A stretch of 39,198 nt of DNA from Paralimibaculum aggregatum (GTDB taxonomy: Bacteria; Pseudomonadota; Alphaproteobacteria; Rhodobacterales; Rhodobacteraceae). This document shows, piece after piece, positions 7,983-17,586 of the stretch (the first letter of the stretch is position 1; every line of letters begins with the position of its first letter). Location of the stretch: positions 1 through 39,198 of the forward strand of contig NZ_BSYI01000051.1 of NCBI RefSeq assembly GCF_030270585.1, read 5' to 3'. Under the pieces are notes generated by a model. That model did no database searches. It had not been told where the DNA came from and worked only from the letters and a program-made list of their open reading frames with translations. The position numbers and the translations under genes were made by a program.

Positions 7983-9467
7983 ATGAAAAGACGACTGATC
8001 TCGGCCTGCGTGGCCGCACTTGCCATGGCAGGCACCGCGATGGCCGAGCCCAAGGGCACGTTCCGGCAGGCGCATGAAACCGGCTCGGGCGCCCAGTCGA
8101 GCCTCGACCCGATCGCCAAGGGCCGGGTGTTCCAGATCACCGAGAAGCTGATGAGCCGGCTGGTGCGGCCGGACATGGACGGCAAGCCCTCGCCGGACCT
8201 CGCGGTAAGCTGGGAAGCGAACGAGGACGCGACCGAGTGGACGCTGATGCTGCGCGAGGGCGTGACGTTCCACGACGGCTCCGACTTCGACGCGGCGGAT
8301 GTCGTCTATTCGCTGAACCGGGTGCTCGACCCGCAGGGTGACAGCCCGGCGCGATCGGCGGTGAAGATGATCACGAAGGTCGAGGCGGTCGACCCGATGA
8401 CGGTGAGGCTGACGCTCGACACGCCCTTCGCCGACATGCCGCTTCAGCTCATGGACTACCGGCTCCGCATGATCCCGGAAGGCTCGGGCGACACGATTGC
8501 ATCGACCGGGATCGGCACTGGGCCCTTCAAGCTCGAGAAGTTCGATGCGCAGGGCACGACCGTGCTCGTCGCCAACATGGACTACTTCGAAGGCCCGCCG
8601 GGCGTGGCGCGGATGGAGATCATCGGCATCCCGGACGGGCAGGCGCGGCTTCAGGCGCTGCTCGGCGGCCAGATCGACATGGAAAGCGGGATCACCCCGC
8701 AGCAGCGGGTGATGTTCGACGCCTCGGACAGGTTCTACATCCAGGAAGTGCCGACGGGGAACTGGCGCGGGTTCGTGTTCCGTACGGATGTCGAGCCGTT
8801 CTCCGATCCCCGGGTTCGCAAGGCGGTACGCCTGACCGCCGATCGCGAGGCGCTTCTGGCGCTGGTCGAGGGCGGCAACGGCACGATCGCCTGCGACACG
8901 CCGGTGGGGCCGACCGACCAGTACCGCGCCGAGATGTCGTGCCCGCAGGACATCGAGGGCGCCAGGGCGCTGCTCGCCGAGGCCGGGTTCGCCGACGGGA
9001 TCGACGTGGATATCCATGTCGCGACGCTCGAGCCGACCTGGCCCGCGATGGCCGAGGCCTATCAGGCACAGGCGGCCGAGGCGGGCATCCGCGTCAACAT
9101 CGTGCAGGTGCCGAGCGATGGCTTCTGGTCCGAGGTCTGGATGAAGAAGGACGTGGTCGTGACGCGCTGGAACGAGCGTCCGGCCGACCAGGCGCTGCAC
9201 GAGATCTACCTGTCGACGGCCAAGTGGAACGAAAGCTACTACAAGGACGAGGCCTTCGACGCGATGCTGGCCGATGCCCGGCGCGAGCTGGACTTCGACA
9301 AGCGCAAGGCACTCTACGTGAAGGCGCAGGAGCATCTGCAGGAAACTGCGGGCACGCTGATCCCCTACCACGTCACCAAACTCATCGGCGTGACCTCGCG
9401 GGTCCAGAACCTCGATCCGGTCGAGAACATGTCGATCCGCTGGTACAAGATCACCGTCGCCGAATGA
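7983..9467 (+). CDS. ABC transporter substrate-binding protein, family 5 (peptide/nickel/opine class)
   Basis: This 494-residue periplasmic receptor has a signal peptide (MKRRLISACVAALAMAGTAMA, cleavage after about residue 21). Family SBP_bac_5 marks are visible: the N-terminal SLDPIA region, LAVSWEANEDATEWTLMLREGV followed by FHDGSDFDAADVVYSLNRV, the GTGPFKLEKF segment and the C-terminal repeat of AQAAEAGI and lysine-rich helix. GGAGGAG precedes ATG 7983. It is first in a four-gene operon with two permeases and a fused ATPase. Family members bind oligopeptides, opines, nickel chelates or other solutes; the divergent peptidase E favours di- or oligopeptides, but this is not provable here. Confidence 0.92.
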   Translation: MKRRLISACVAALAMAGTAMAEPKGTFRQAHETGSGAQSSLDPIAKGRVFQITEKLMSRLVRPDMDGKPSPDLAVSWEANEDATEWTLMLREGVTFHDGSDFDAADVVYSLNRVLDPQGDSPARSAVKMITKVEAVDPMTVRLTLDTPFADMPLQLMDYRLRMIPEGSGDTIASTGIGTGPFKLEKFDAQGTTVLVANMDYFEGPPGVARMEIIGIPDGQARLQALLGGQIDMESGITPQQRVMFDASDRFYIQEVPTGNWRGFVFRTDVEPFSDPRVRKAVRLTADREALLALVEGGNGTIACDTPVGPTDQYRAEMSCPQDIEGARALLAEAGFADGIDVDIHVATLEPTWPAMAEAYQAQAAEAGIRVNIVQVPSDGFWSEVWMKKDVVVTRWNERPADQALHEIYLSTAKWNESYYKDEAFDAMLADARRELDFDKRKALYVKAQEHLQETAGTLIPYHVTKLIGVTSRVQNLDPVENMSIRWYKITVAE

Positions 9468-9537
9468 CAACCTGACAACCTCGATGGCCGGGGCGCGCTT
9501 GGCCGCGTTCCGGCCCTGTCGCTTGCGGAGGTTCCCG

Positions 9538-10497
9538 ATGCTCAGAATGCTCGTTCGGCGGCTGGCCCTGGGGGCGATCACCGTTTTTCTGGTGTCGCTC
9601 ATCATCTTCGCCGGTGTCGAGATCCTGCCGGGCGATGCGTGCACCGCCTTCCTCGAGCGCGAGGCACAGGGCCAGCTGCTGGAAAACTGCCGGCAGGAGC
9701 TGGGGCTGAAGCGCCCGGCCTCCGAGCGCTATCTGGAATGGGCGGCCGGTGCCCTGACCGGCGATCTCGGGGTCTCGGCAAACGGGCAGAAGCCGATCTC
9801 GGAGCTTGTCGGCTACCGCCTGCGCAACACGCTTCTCCTGGCCTCCTGCTCGATGCTCGTCGGCGTGCCGCTGGCGCTCCTTCTTGGCGTGGTCGCCGCG
9901 CTCTGGCGCGACCGGCTGGCGGACCTCGCAATCTCCACCATCGCGATCGGGGCGATGACAATCCCCGAATTCGTTTCGGCCACCATACTCATTCTGATCT
10001 TCTCGGTCTGGCTCGGCTGGATCCCCGGCATCGTCCTGACCTCGGCCGATGCACCGGTGGCGGAATTCTTTCCCGAGATCCTTCTGCCGATGATGGTCCT
10101 GACATTCGTCATGACCGCTCACATCCTGCGCACGGTCCGGTCTTCGGTGATCGAGGCGATGGCCTCGGACTATGCGCAGATGGCGACGCTGAAGGGCGTG
10201 CCCTACTGGCGGATCGTCTTCCGGCACGTCCTGCCGAACGCGCTCCTGCCCGCGATCAATGTCGTGGCCCTGACCATCGCCTGGCTTCTCGGCGGCGTCG
10301 TCGTGATCGAGACCGTGTTCAACTATCCCGGCCTCGGGCGCATGATGATCGACTCGATCTCCGACCGGGACCTTCCGGTGACGCAGGCGATCGCGCTGAT
10401 CATCGCCTCTGTCTATGTCGGCGTGAACCTCGCTGCCGACCTCCTGACCATGATCGCCAATCCGCGCCTGCGCACGATGCACATGAGGAAGGGCTGA
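9538..10497 (+). CDS. ABC transporter permease, DppB-like
   Basis: The 319-residue inner-membrane protein has six predicted membrane segments, the first at about residues 8-28 (LALGAITVFLVSLIIFAGVE), and the periplasmic loop after it typical of DppB/OppB. The cytoplasmic EAA loop, which contacts the ATPase, reads SDYAQMATLKGVPYWRIVFRHVLPNALLP. ATG 9538 is chosen over 9484 because GCGGAGG stands seven bases before it and the protein then starts directly with MLRMLVRRLA, as in relatives. Its stop overlaps the next start (TGATG), coupling the two permeases. Confidence 0.93.
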   Translation: MLRMLVRRLALGAITVFLVSLIIFAGVEILPGDACTAFLEREAQGQLLENCRQELGLKRPASERYLEWAAGALTGDLGVSANGQKPISELVGYRLRNTLLLASCSMLVGVPLALLLGVVAALWRDRLADLAISTIAIGAMTIPEFVSATILILIFSVWLGWIPGIVLTSADAPVAEFFPEILLPMMVLTFVMTAHILRTVRSSVIEAMASDYAQMATLKGVPYWRIVFRHVLPNALLPAINVVALTIAWLLGGVVVIETVFNYPGLGRMMIDSISDRDLPVTQAIALIIASVYVGVNLAADLLTMIANPRLRTMHMRKG

Positions 10498-11384
10498 TGG
10501 CTGTCGCAAGCATCCATCGCCGCCCATCCTTCACCGCGCGCTTCGTCGGCGTGACCGCCGACATCACCGCGCGGCCCTCCGGCGCGATCGGCCTCGGACT
10601 CGTCACCTTCCACCTGATGCTCGCGATCTTCGGGCCGTGGCTCGCGCCCTACGACTACAAGGCGGTCGACGCAAACCTGATCCTTCAGGGCCCCTCCGGG
10701 CTGCACTGGTTCGGCACCGACCATCTCGGCCGCGATACGTTCAGCCGAACGCTTCTCGGCGGACGAGAGGCGATACTCGTCACCGGCATCGCCACGCCCA
10801 TCGCGGTGCTCTGGGGCGGGTTCGTCGGCATCTTCTTCGGTCTCGTCGGCGGCAAGATCGACGACGTGCTGATGCGGGTTGTCGATGCCTTCCTGTCGCT
10901 GCCGTGGATCCTGAAGATGCTGCTGCTGATCGTGACCTTCGGCACCGGGATCGAGGTCCTGATCCCGACGCTCGCCTTCTTCTACGGCATCCCGGTGATC
11001 CGCATCGCCCGCGCCGCCACCCATGACGTCGTGGCCCGCGACTTCGTGCAGGCCGCCCGCGCCCGGGGGCATGGCAAGATGACGATCATCCGGAGCGAGC
11101 TTCTCCCGAATGTCCGCGACGCGTTGCTGGTCGAGGGCGCGATGCGCTGGTCCTGGATGCTGCTCGCATTCTCGTCGCTGTCGTTCCTCGGCTTCGGGGT
11201 CTCGCCGCCCACGCCGGACTGGGGGCTGATGATCGCCGATGCGCGGGGCTACATGTCCTTCGCGCCGTCCGGCGTGCTGGCGCCGGTGCTCGGGCTGTCC
11301 TCGCTCATCATCGGCATCAACCTGACGGCAGACGCGCTGGCCAAGGCGCTCGGGATCGACCGCGCGCAGAAGGCTCCTGTGTGA
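10497..11384 (+). CDS. ABC transporter permease, DppC-like
   Basis: This 295-residue permease partner has the DppC/OppC N-terminal cytoplasmic stretch, a first membrane helix near residues 25-45, the conserved HWFGTDHLGRDTFSR segment and a cytoplasmic EAA loop RDFVQAARARGHGKMTIIRSELLPN. It forms the heterodimeric channel with the preceding protein. ATG 10497 overlaps the upstream stop (TGATG), and its own stop overlaps the ATPase start in the same way. Confidence 0.93.
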   Translation: MAVASIHRRPSFTARFVGVTADITARPSGAIGLGLVTFHLMLAIFGPWLAPYDYKAVDANLILQGPSGLHWFGTDHLGRDTFSRTLLGGREAILVTGIATPIAVLWGGFVGIFFGLVGGKIDDVLMRVVDAFLSLPWILKMLLLIVTFGTGIEVLIPTLAFFYGIPVIRIARAATHDVVARDFVQAARARGHGKMTIIRSELLPNVRDALLVEGAMRWSWMLLAFSSLSFLGFGVSPPTPDWGLMIADARGYMSFAPSGVLAPVLGLSSLIIGINLTADALAKALGIDRAQKAPV

Positions 11385-13405
11385 TGAAGGATACGATGAC
11401 AGTGGATCCTCTCATTCGGGTCCGGGACCTCTCCATCGGTTTCACCGGGCGCTCGGGCATCACCTTGCCGGTCCTGCGCAACATCGACGTCGCGGTCCGC
11501 CCGGGCGAGAGCCTAGGCCTTGTCGGCGAAAGCGGCTCCGGCAAGTCGACACTGGCGCTGGCCATGATGGGCTATCTCAAGCACGGGCTGAGGGTGATCG
11601 GTGGCGAGGCGCGCTATGCCGGGCTCGACATGTTCGCGCTGACCCGCAGGGAACTGGAGGGGATCCGCGGCGGGCGACTTGCGCTCATCCCGCAGAATTC
11701 CGGCCAGTCCCTGACGCCGACGCTCAGGATCGGCGCGCAGCTTTCCGAGGCACTGAGGCTCCACTCGAAACTGCCCGAGGGCGAACATGCCGTGCGCGTG
11801 GTCGAGCTTCTGGAACAGGTGCGCCTGCCCGATCCTTCGGCAATCGCAGGGCGCTATCCGCACGAACTGTCGGGAGGCCAGCAGCAGCGCGCCGCCATCG
11901 CGATGGCGCTCGCAGGCGAACCCGAAGCGCTGCTTCTCGACGAACCCACGACCGGTCTCGATGTCACGACGCAGGCGCATGTTCTCGAGCTTCTGCGCGA
12001 TCTCGCCGCCGAGACCGGCATGGCGATGGTCTATGTCAGCCATGACCTCGGGGCCATCGCGCGGGTCTGCGACCGGGTCGTCGTGATGTATGCCGGCGAG
12101 GCCGTGCTCGAGGGCACCACGCGCGAGGTACTGCGCAATCCGCGCCATCCCTATGCGCGTGGGCTGCTCGCCTCGATCCCCAAGCTGGCCGACGCCCGGC
12201 TGCCCCTGGCGCTCGACGGTCGTCCGCCGGCTCCGGGGCAGGCGGGTGCTGGCTGCGCCTTCGTCCAGCGCTGCGCGATCGCCGGCGAGGGCTGCCGGAC
12301 GGCGCGGCCCGAACTCGCGACACTGCCCTCGGGCGCCCGCGTGCGCTGCCATCACGCCGATCGCGTGGGCAGCCTGCCTGCCCGCGCTCCCGCCGAAACC
12401 GGGCGGCGCGTGATCGCCGAGAGCGACGCCATCCTTTCGCTCGGCGATCTCTCGATCAGCTATGCCCGGCCGGGTATCCTCGACCAGCTCTTCGGCCGCA
12501 GACCGACGGCGACGCCCACCGTCGACGGGATCACGATCGCGCTTGCGAAGGGCGAGACGCTCGGCCTCGTCGGAGAAAGCGGTTCGGGCAAGTCGACCAT
12601 CCTGAAGGCGGTCGCGGGACTGCTCCCGCCGGCGGGCGGGCGGATCGAGCTGGCCGGCGATGGTGCGCTGCCGCCGCTGGTCGACGATCGCCGCCCGGAC
12701 CAGCTGCGCCGCGTGCAGCTGATCTTCCAGAACCCGGACGAAAGCCTCAATCCCCGCCAGACCATCGCCGAGATCCTGGCCCAGCCGCTCAGGCTCTATT
12801 TCGGACTCTCCGGCGAAGCGCTGCGGCAGCGCACCGAGGCGCTTCTGGAAAGCGTCCGTCTTGGCGCCCATTACATGGATCGCCTGCCGAGCCAGCTTTC
12901 GGGCGGCGAGAAACAGCGGGTCGCGGTGGCCCGCGCCTTCGCTGCAGAACCCGATCTCGTGCTCTGCGACGAGGTGACGTCCGCGCTCGACGTCTCCGTC
13001 CAGGCGGCGGTGCTGGATCTGCTCGACCAGCTCCGCCGAAGCCGGAACACGGCCTATGTCTTCGTCAGTCACGACCTTGCCGTGGTGCGCGCGCTCTCGG
13101 ACCGGGTGGCGGTCCTCTACCAGGGCCGTCTGTGCGAGATCGGGCCGGCCGCCGCGGTCTATGCGGCACCTTCGCATCCCTATACCGAGGTTCTTCTCGG
13201 TGCGGTCCTCGAACCGGACCCGGATACCGCGCCAAGGCTCACCGCGGCCGATATCCCCGAGCGATCGCCGCCGGCGCGCGGCTGCCCGTTCCAGCGCCGA
13301 TGTCCGCGCAAGCTGGGCCCACAATGCGACACCGACATGCCGCCATGGCGCCGGGGCAAGGGCGGCCACTCCATCCGTTGCCACATCCCGCACGAGCAGC
13401 TGTAG
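11384..13405 (+). CDS. Fused dual-domain ABC ATPase (DppD-DppF type)
   Basis: The 673-residue protein carries two complete nucleotide-binding domains. Domain 1 has Walker A GESGSGKST at about residues 48-56, signature LSGGQQQR, Walker B LLLDEPTTGLD and a C-terminal oligopeptide-transporter extension with cysteines (CAFVQRCAIAGEGC). Domain 2 has a second GESGSGKST, signature LSGGEKQR, Walker B LVLCDEVTSALD and a similar cysteine-bearing tail. One polypeptide therefore replaces the usual DppD plus DppF pair. ATG 11384 overlaps the permease stop; ATG 11396, with AAGGA before it, is an alternative. It is the last gene of the importer operon. Confidence 0.92.
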   Translation: MKDTMTVDPLIRVRDLSIGFTGRSGITLPVLRNIDVAVRPGESLGLVGESGSGKSTLALAMMGYLKHGLRVIGGEARYAGLDMFALTRRELEGIRGGRLALIPQNSGQSLTPTLRIGAQLSEALRLHSKLPEGEHAVRVVELLEQVRLPDPSAIAGRYPHELSGGQQQRAAIAMALAGEPEALLLDEPTTGLDVTTQAHVLELLRDLAAETGMAMVYVSHDLGAIARVCDRVVVMYAGEAVLEGTTREVLRNPRHPYARGLLASIPKLADARLPLALDGRPPAPGQAGAGCAFVQRCAIAGEGCRTARPELATLPSGARVRCHHADRVGSLPARAPAETGRRVIAESDAILSLGDLSISYARPGILDQLFGRRPTATPTVDGITIALAKGETLGLVGESGSGKSTILKAVAGLLPPAGGRIELAGDGALPPLVDDRRPDQLRRVQLIFQNPDESLNPRQTIAEILAQPLRLYFGLSGEALRQRTEALLESVRLGAHYMDRLPSQLSGGEKQRVAVARAFAAEPDLVLCDEVTSALDVSVQAAVLDLLDQLRRSRNTAYVFVSHDLAVVRALSDRVAVLYQGRLCEIGPAAAVYAAPSHPYTEVLLGAVLEPDPDTAPRLTAADIPERSPPARGCPFQRRCPRKLGPQCDTDMPPWRRGKGGHSIRCHIPHEQL

Positions 13406-13905
13406 CCGTACCGGCCAGTCTGGAGCGCTGGCTGCGGGAGAGGGGGCCTTTGAGCCTGGTCGCCGGAACCGGCAGGGCGACGGCACGGCCACGAGCGGTG
13501 GAGACCCGGGGATTTTTGTCGACCGGGCGCAGACGGTCACGGATGAGATGTTCCGGGCCTTGTCCGGGTTTGGTGTGCGATGTCCTCAACGCTGGCGGCC
13601 CGTCTGCCCTCTGGCACTTCACGCTACGGGGCGGGTGCGGTTTCGAGGCAGAGGCACCGGCGGAAATTGCCGGCAGGGTTTGCGAGTCCGATCCTGTGCG
13701 CGCCCTTGCGATGCCGATTGCGCGCAGGAAGAGCCCCACCTCCTCACCCGGCAGACCGTTTAGACCAGATCAGCGCATGGATGACCCGCCAATCGATCTA
13801 ACAAGCCTGGATCGCGATCTGGAACCCTGCTTCTGGCGGATCGAATTGGTATCCCTGTCCAGGGAATGGTAGGGTGTTCCACTGAATACGCGTGGAGCAA
13901 GCGGA
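13406..13905. other. Gene-free 500 bp between importer operon and secreted-protein gene
   Basis: No open frame here has recognisable homology. A near-palindrome CCCTGTCCAGGG lies at 13853-13864, close to GGATCGAATTGG; its complement resembles CCCTGGCCAGGG plus ATTCGATC at 39156-39180, so the segment may hold another eroded IS end. No convincing terminator with a T-run was seen after 13405. Confidence 0.35.
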
Positions 13906-14268
13906 ATGAAAATCCTGATTGTCCACCTGATTCTTGTCGCGGCAATGGGGGCGCCTGCGACCGCCGATACGGTGTCCGAAATTGCCGCTGCTGGCGAGAA
14001 GCGCGATGAGGACTTCAATTCGGGCGACGCGGCGCGCATGTTTCGCGCGTTCCTGCAGGCCGGGTTCAGCGACGAGACCTCGACCATTGAGAACCTGGAG
14101 ATCGTTCCTGACGATACGGCAATCGAAGTGTTCTGGGACGAGGTCAGCAGGACGACGAAATCGGGCGAAATGCATCGTGAGTTCGACAAGAACCTGCGGG
14201 TCTGGCGCAGGGGCGGCGATGGTATCCGGCGGGTGCACCGGTGGAGCTTCAGCAGCCTGCCGAATTGA
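13906..14268 (+). CDS. Small secreted protein, SnoaL/DUF4440-like, possibly internally shortened
   Basis: This 120-residue product has a signal peptide (MKILIVHLILVAAMGAPATA). The mature part resembles NTF2-like SnoaL/DUF4440 proteins: FNSGDAARMFRAF, a DDTAIEVF strand, and the closing pattern LRVWRRGGDGIRRVHRWSF. Between GDAARM and FRAFLQAG the roughly 25 residues that usually hold the DA.L..PG..GR.AI segment seem absent, so it may be shortened or a divergent member. Its stop overlaps the esterase start (TGATG), pointing to co-translation. Function unknown; many relatives are small ligand-binding or isomerase-like folds. Confidence 0.65.
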   Translation: MKILIVHLILVAAMGAPATADTVSEIAAAGEKRDEDFNSGDAARMFRAFLQAGFSDETSTIENLEIVPDDTAIEVFWDEVSRTTKSGEMHREFDKNLRVWRRGGDGIRRVHRWSFSSLPN

Positions 14269-15140
14269 TGGCTCGCCGCGCGCCGAGATCGCTACCGGGG
14301 CAATGCGCGTTACTCCGCAGGCTCGTTCTTCTCGGGGCCGTGCTCCTGTCCGCCGGTGCCGCGCGGGCGCTCGACTGCGGCGGGGACACCCGGCCCTGCA
14401 GGATCGCCTCCGGCGAGTATCACATCGCCGTGCCCGACGGATGGCAGGGCGGGCCGGCCGTCATCTTTCTGCATGGCTATGGCGGCACCGGCGCCAAGGT
14501 CATCCGCAACACCGACCTGGTGAAGCGGTTCACGGGGCGAGGCTACGCGGTGATTGCACCGACCGCCCTGCCATGGCGCGACGGCAAGCCGGCCGACTGG
14601 GCACTTCGCGACGGATGGCTGACCTATCCGCGCAACGATGTCCGCTTCATCCGCGACGTGCTGGCGGATGCCGTGGCCCGTGCGACGCTGGACCCGGACC
14701 GGGTGCTGCTGACCGGGTTCTCCCGAGGCGGGTCGATGGTGTGGGAGGTCGCTTGCCTGACCCCGAGCCTTGTCCGCGGATACGCGCCGATCGCCGGCGG
14801 CTTCTGGCTGCCGGCGACCGGGGACTGCGCCGGGCCGGTGAACATGCTCCACATTCACGGGTTCGCCGACAAGGTGGTGCCGCTCGAGGGGCGCAGGATC
14901 GAGAACCCGGAATTCGGCAGCTTCACCCAGGCCGATATCTGGCAGGGGCTGAAACTCTGGCGGAGCGAGAATGGCTGCCCGAGCAATCCCGCGAGCCATG
15001 AGGTGACCAGCGATTTCTGGCGCAAGCGTTGGGGCTGCGACACCGGCAGCCTCGAGCTTGTGCTGCACGGTGGCGGGCATCGTCTCCCGAAGGGCTGGGC
15101 CGGGATCGTGCTCGACTGGTTCGAGGGCCTCGGCAACTGA
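14268..15140 (+). CDS. Secreted alpha/beta-hydrolase, PHB depolymerase/LpqC-type esterase
   Basis: The 290-residue protein has an N-terminal signal (LRRLVLLGAVLLSAGAARA) and an alpha/beta-hydrolase fold of the COG3509 kind (polyhydroxybutyrate depolymerase, feruloyl and acetyl xylan esterases). The oxyanion region is FLHGYGGTG, the nucleophile elbow GFSRGGS, the acid is in HGFADKVVP and the histidine in HGGGHRLPKG. ATG 14268 overlaps the upstream stop; a GTG at 14241 inside the previous gene is less likely. Several cysteines (CGG, CRI, CLT, CAG) suggest disulfides in the periplasm or outside. The ester substrate is unknown. The decayed IS256 copy begins about 85 bp downstream on the other strand. 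Confidence 0.85.
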   Translation: MARRAPRSLPGQCALLRRLVLLGAVLLSAGAARALDCGGDTRPCRIASGEYHIAVPDGWQGGPAVIFLHGYGGTGAKVIRNTDLVKRFTGRGYAVIAPTALPWRDGKPADWALRDGWLTYPRNDVRFIRDVLADAVARATLDPDRVLLTGFSRGGSMVWEVACLTPSLVRGYAPIAGGFWLPATGDCAGPVNMLHIHGFADKVVPLEGRRIENPEFGSFTQADIWQGLKLWRSENGCPSNPASHEVTSDFWRKRWGCDTGSLELVLHGGGHRLPKGWAGIVLDWFEGLGN

Positions 15141-15224
15141 AGCCAAGGCGCCGCTTCCGTGGCGGGTCTGCAGGGTGCCATCCGGGAGCCATGTCCGACC
15201 GCGGAGGGCGCGGCCCGGTCGGGC

Positions 15225-16290
15225 GGTGCGGGCTTCGGCGCCGAGATCGGCGCCGCCGGTGAACCCGCTGTCCTCGACGGCAAGAGGCAACCGGTTCGCG
15301 CCCGGCGCAGTTCCCCGAAGCGGCGCGATGAGGTGCGAATGTCATGAGCCTGGCGGCCTTGTGCGGCGGGGCGTCCCAGGTCCGGGCGGTCCGGTACCTG
15401 ACGGTAGCGATGACACTCGCGGTGCGGTGTGCCGCGCGCGAACGATCCCGCTGCCCGGCGGGGAAATCGAAGACGGTCAGCAAGGCGTCGCGGTGCTTCA
15501 CTCGGCAGACGACGACCTTGGCGCCGTGTTCCCGGGCGGAAGCCTGTAAGGCCACCCCGGCGACAGCGCGGGTCTCGGCCTGCCAGAAGTTGCGCAGGCC
15601 AGACTTCACCGTGTGCGCCATGGCTGTCGGGAACGCGTTCTGCGGGCTGGCGGTCAGGTGGCCCCCGTATCTCCGTTGCCGCGCTCCGGCGAAGATCCCG
15701 TCGAGGGCCGCACGGAACCCGAACGAGCCATCGTCCACGGTGCTCTCGCGCTTGCTGCCGAGGAAGCTGGCGGGCTCCTTCCTCCCCTATGGCGTCGCGC
15801 GGATCACGGCAATCATGCATGCCCCGGGGGGGCCGTCCGGGCCTGGAGATGGGCGCTGTCCGCCGAGATGCTGACGTATCGGCGCGCCTAGCGATCGGGG
15901 CGCTGCCGGCGCTCTTGCCCAGCTCCCGCCCGGTCGAGAGGCAGGTGACGACGCCCGGCGCCGCGTTTGGCAAGCCCGCGCCGGGGAGCGCAGTGAGCGT
16001 CCCACGGACGTCGCCGGCGGAGACGCGCGCCAGCTTGGGACCGGCAGCAGCTCATCGATGCCTGTGGAACGGCGGGCCCAATTCGGCAGCATGCGCAACG
16101 GGAACCGCACCTTGCCCTCTGGGCCTGCCGCCGGGCGGCTGCGCGGCCCTTCCGGATCGACCGCGGCACCGTTGCGCAGACGAACGCGAGCCCGGCGCCG
16201 CCAGGATGCCGGACGAAGATCCCGGCACGCATTATGAGGCTGGCGGATCGCGGTGCTGTCATCGGGCAGGCCCCGGACGGCGGCAGGGGG
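15225..16290 (-). pseudogene. Decayed IS256-family (Mutator-type) transposase, copy 1
   Basis: Reading the minus strand from about 16290 down to 15225, and moving between frames, gives the order of an IS256 transposase: LPNWARRS..IDELLPV, the segment matching the YVYVWADG block (here LGGQRP), VIRATP then GRKEPASFLGSKRES, DGSFGFRAALDGIFAG (catalytic D region), NAFPTAM, LRNFWQAETRA, KHRDALLTVFDFPAG, SVIATVRYRTAR, ARLMTFAPHRAAS and RLPLAVEDSGF. An in-frame TAG occurs near 15787 and frameshifts occur near the C-terminus, so it is inactive. A paralogous remnant lies at 30480-31100. Confidence 0.8.
15631..15890 (+). repeat. Direct repeat copy A within IS256 remnant
   Basis: About 260 bp here align without gaps to 30495-30754 at a constant offset of 14,864 nt. 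Shared blocks include GAACGCGTTC, GAAGATCCCGTCGAGG, CTCCTTCCTCCCC, GTCGCGCGGATCAC and GGCGCGCC. Both copies lie in IS256 transposase remnants in the same orientation. Confidence 0.75.
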
Positions 16291-16299
16291 CACCGCCGA

Positions 16300-17586
16300 A
16301 GCCGTGCCCTGGTGCCCGGCGAACTTTCGGGCGTTCTCGTGAGGTGCGCGGGGGTCGTGGCGGCCGTGCCATGTTGCGCGGCGATGCGAGAGCCCGGCGG
16401 CCGGCGGCGGTGAAATACAAGGGTGGCGTCGAAGGCAGGGCGGACGTCACGCAGTGCAGGCTTGCGGTACCGATCCCGCTCGCGCGCGGCATCGACGCGC
16501 TGATCGCCATGCCCAGGTTCCCGCGATGAACGCCCGGAGCTGCGCCCGACGGGCACCACCACTGACCACCCCTATCGCAGCAGTTCGGCCCTGACGGCCC
16601 AGCGTGCCCTGGTCCGCGCCAGCCATGTGCATTGCACCCGCGCCAGGGTGGCCGCCCGAGCCGATATCCGACGCTCAAACGCAGTGCTGCCATCCCGCAC
16701 CGCCACCGAGGCAGAGATGACGGTGCAATTGACGATGGGCACGAACCGGCAGTGAACGGCGTGAACTCGGCAACGAGCGTTGTGGTTCGGGCATGCACCG
16801 ACAGGGCGAGCCAGGCGGCGGCGAGGCCGCGAGATCAATTGCGCTGAGCGCCTCTATCCTATGTCCCTGATGGATTGTGCGTGTTCGCGCAGGCATGGCG
16901 TGCAGATGCGGCCAGAGTGTAGCCGAGCCGCTCGCCAGGCCGTATGGCCCTGGCTAAGGGTTCCCTCATGGCGTCTCATCGCGCAGATTTCCGGTGCCGT
17001 CCGACCCGATCAAGCAGATGCGGTCTGCAATTGTCTTGAAAGCAGCTGGGTCGTGTGGGCAAAGGGTGCGGGCGGCGGATGGCGTGGATTGCGTCTGGCG
17101 ATCAGGAGCCGGCTCTGGACGGGAGCCTCATCGGTGGTGCCGCCCGGGGAGGCAGGTCGCGCCGATCCTTCCGCCGGAACGAGGTCGGCGTTGCGGCTTC
17201 TTGTTCAACAATCGCCGGGGCAGGAAGACATCCCCCTTGATCGCCCGGACCTGGACTCTCTGGCGTGAACTGCCGGGGCGCCCTGACACGTGGATCCCAT
17301 TTGGCACGCGCTACCCGCCAACAACGGTTGTGACGCCGGCGGTTCTCGCTCCGAGCGTCTCCTCCATGCCGTCAGGCCCGTCGTTCCCTTGATATCCGAT
17401 CGTCGCAAGCGCGGAGGGCCCGTGCGGAAACGCTGCCGGCTCGGGAGCCGCATCGAGATCACGGTCGGCTTGGTCGAGCCCTTGCGCCGCCGCGCCGCCA
17501 GCCGCGACAGGACGCCCGCAAGCGTCCCCCGGCGCGGTCCATGCCGCCGCCATTCACCGCCGGTTCCGCCTTGCCCAAACGGGTCA
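16300..17586. other. Gene-poor 1.3 kb, probably mobile-element debris
   Basis: Several open frames exist on both strands, but none shows a family pattern I recognise, a ribosome binding site with a coupled neighbour, or low-complexity-free composition typical of a kept gene. It lies between the N-terminal end of the IS256 remnant and the 3' end of the IclR gene, so it is most likely further eroded transposon sequence. I could not assign any part of it with confidence. Confidence 0.4.

Noticed and set aside
7026-9644. 872-codon minus-strand open frame
   Set aside because: Only its last 229 codons (peptidase E) match a family; the rest is antisense to the ABC binding-protein gene and reflects GC-rich third positions.
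11513-13540. 675-codon minus-strand open frame
   Set aside because: Antisense to the fused ABC ATPase; composition is low-complexity His/Arg/Asp-rich with no family pattern.
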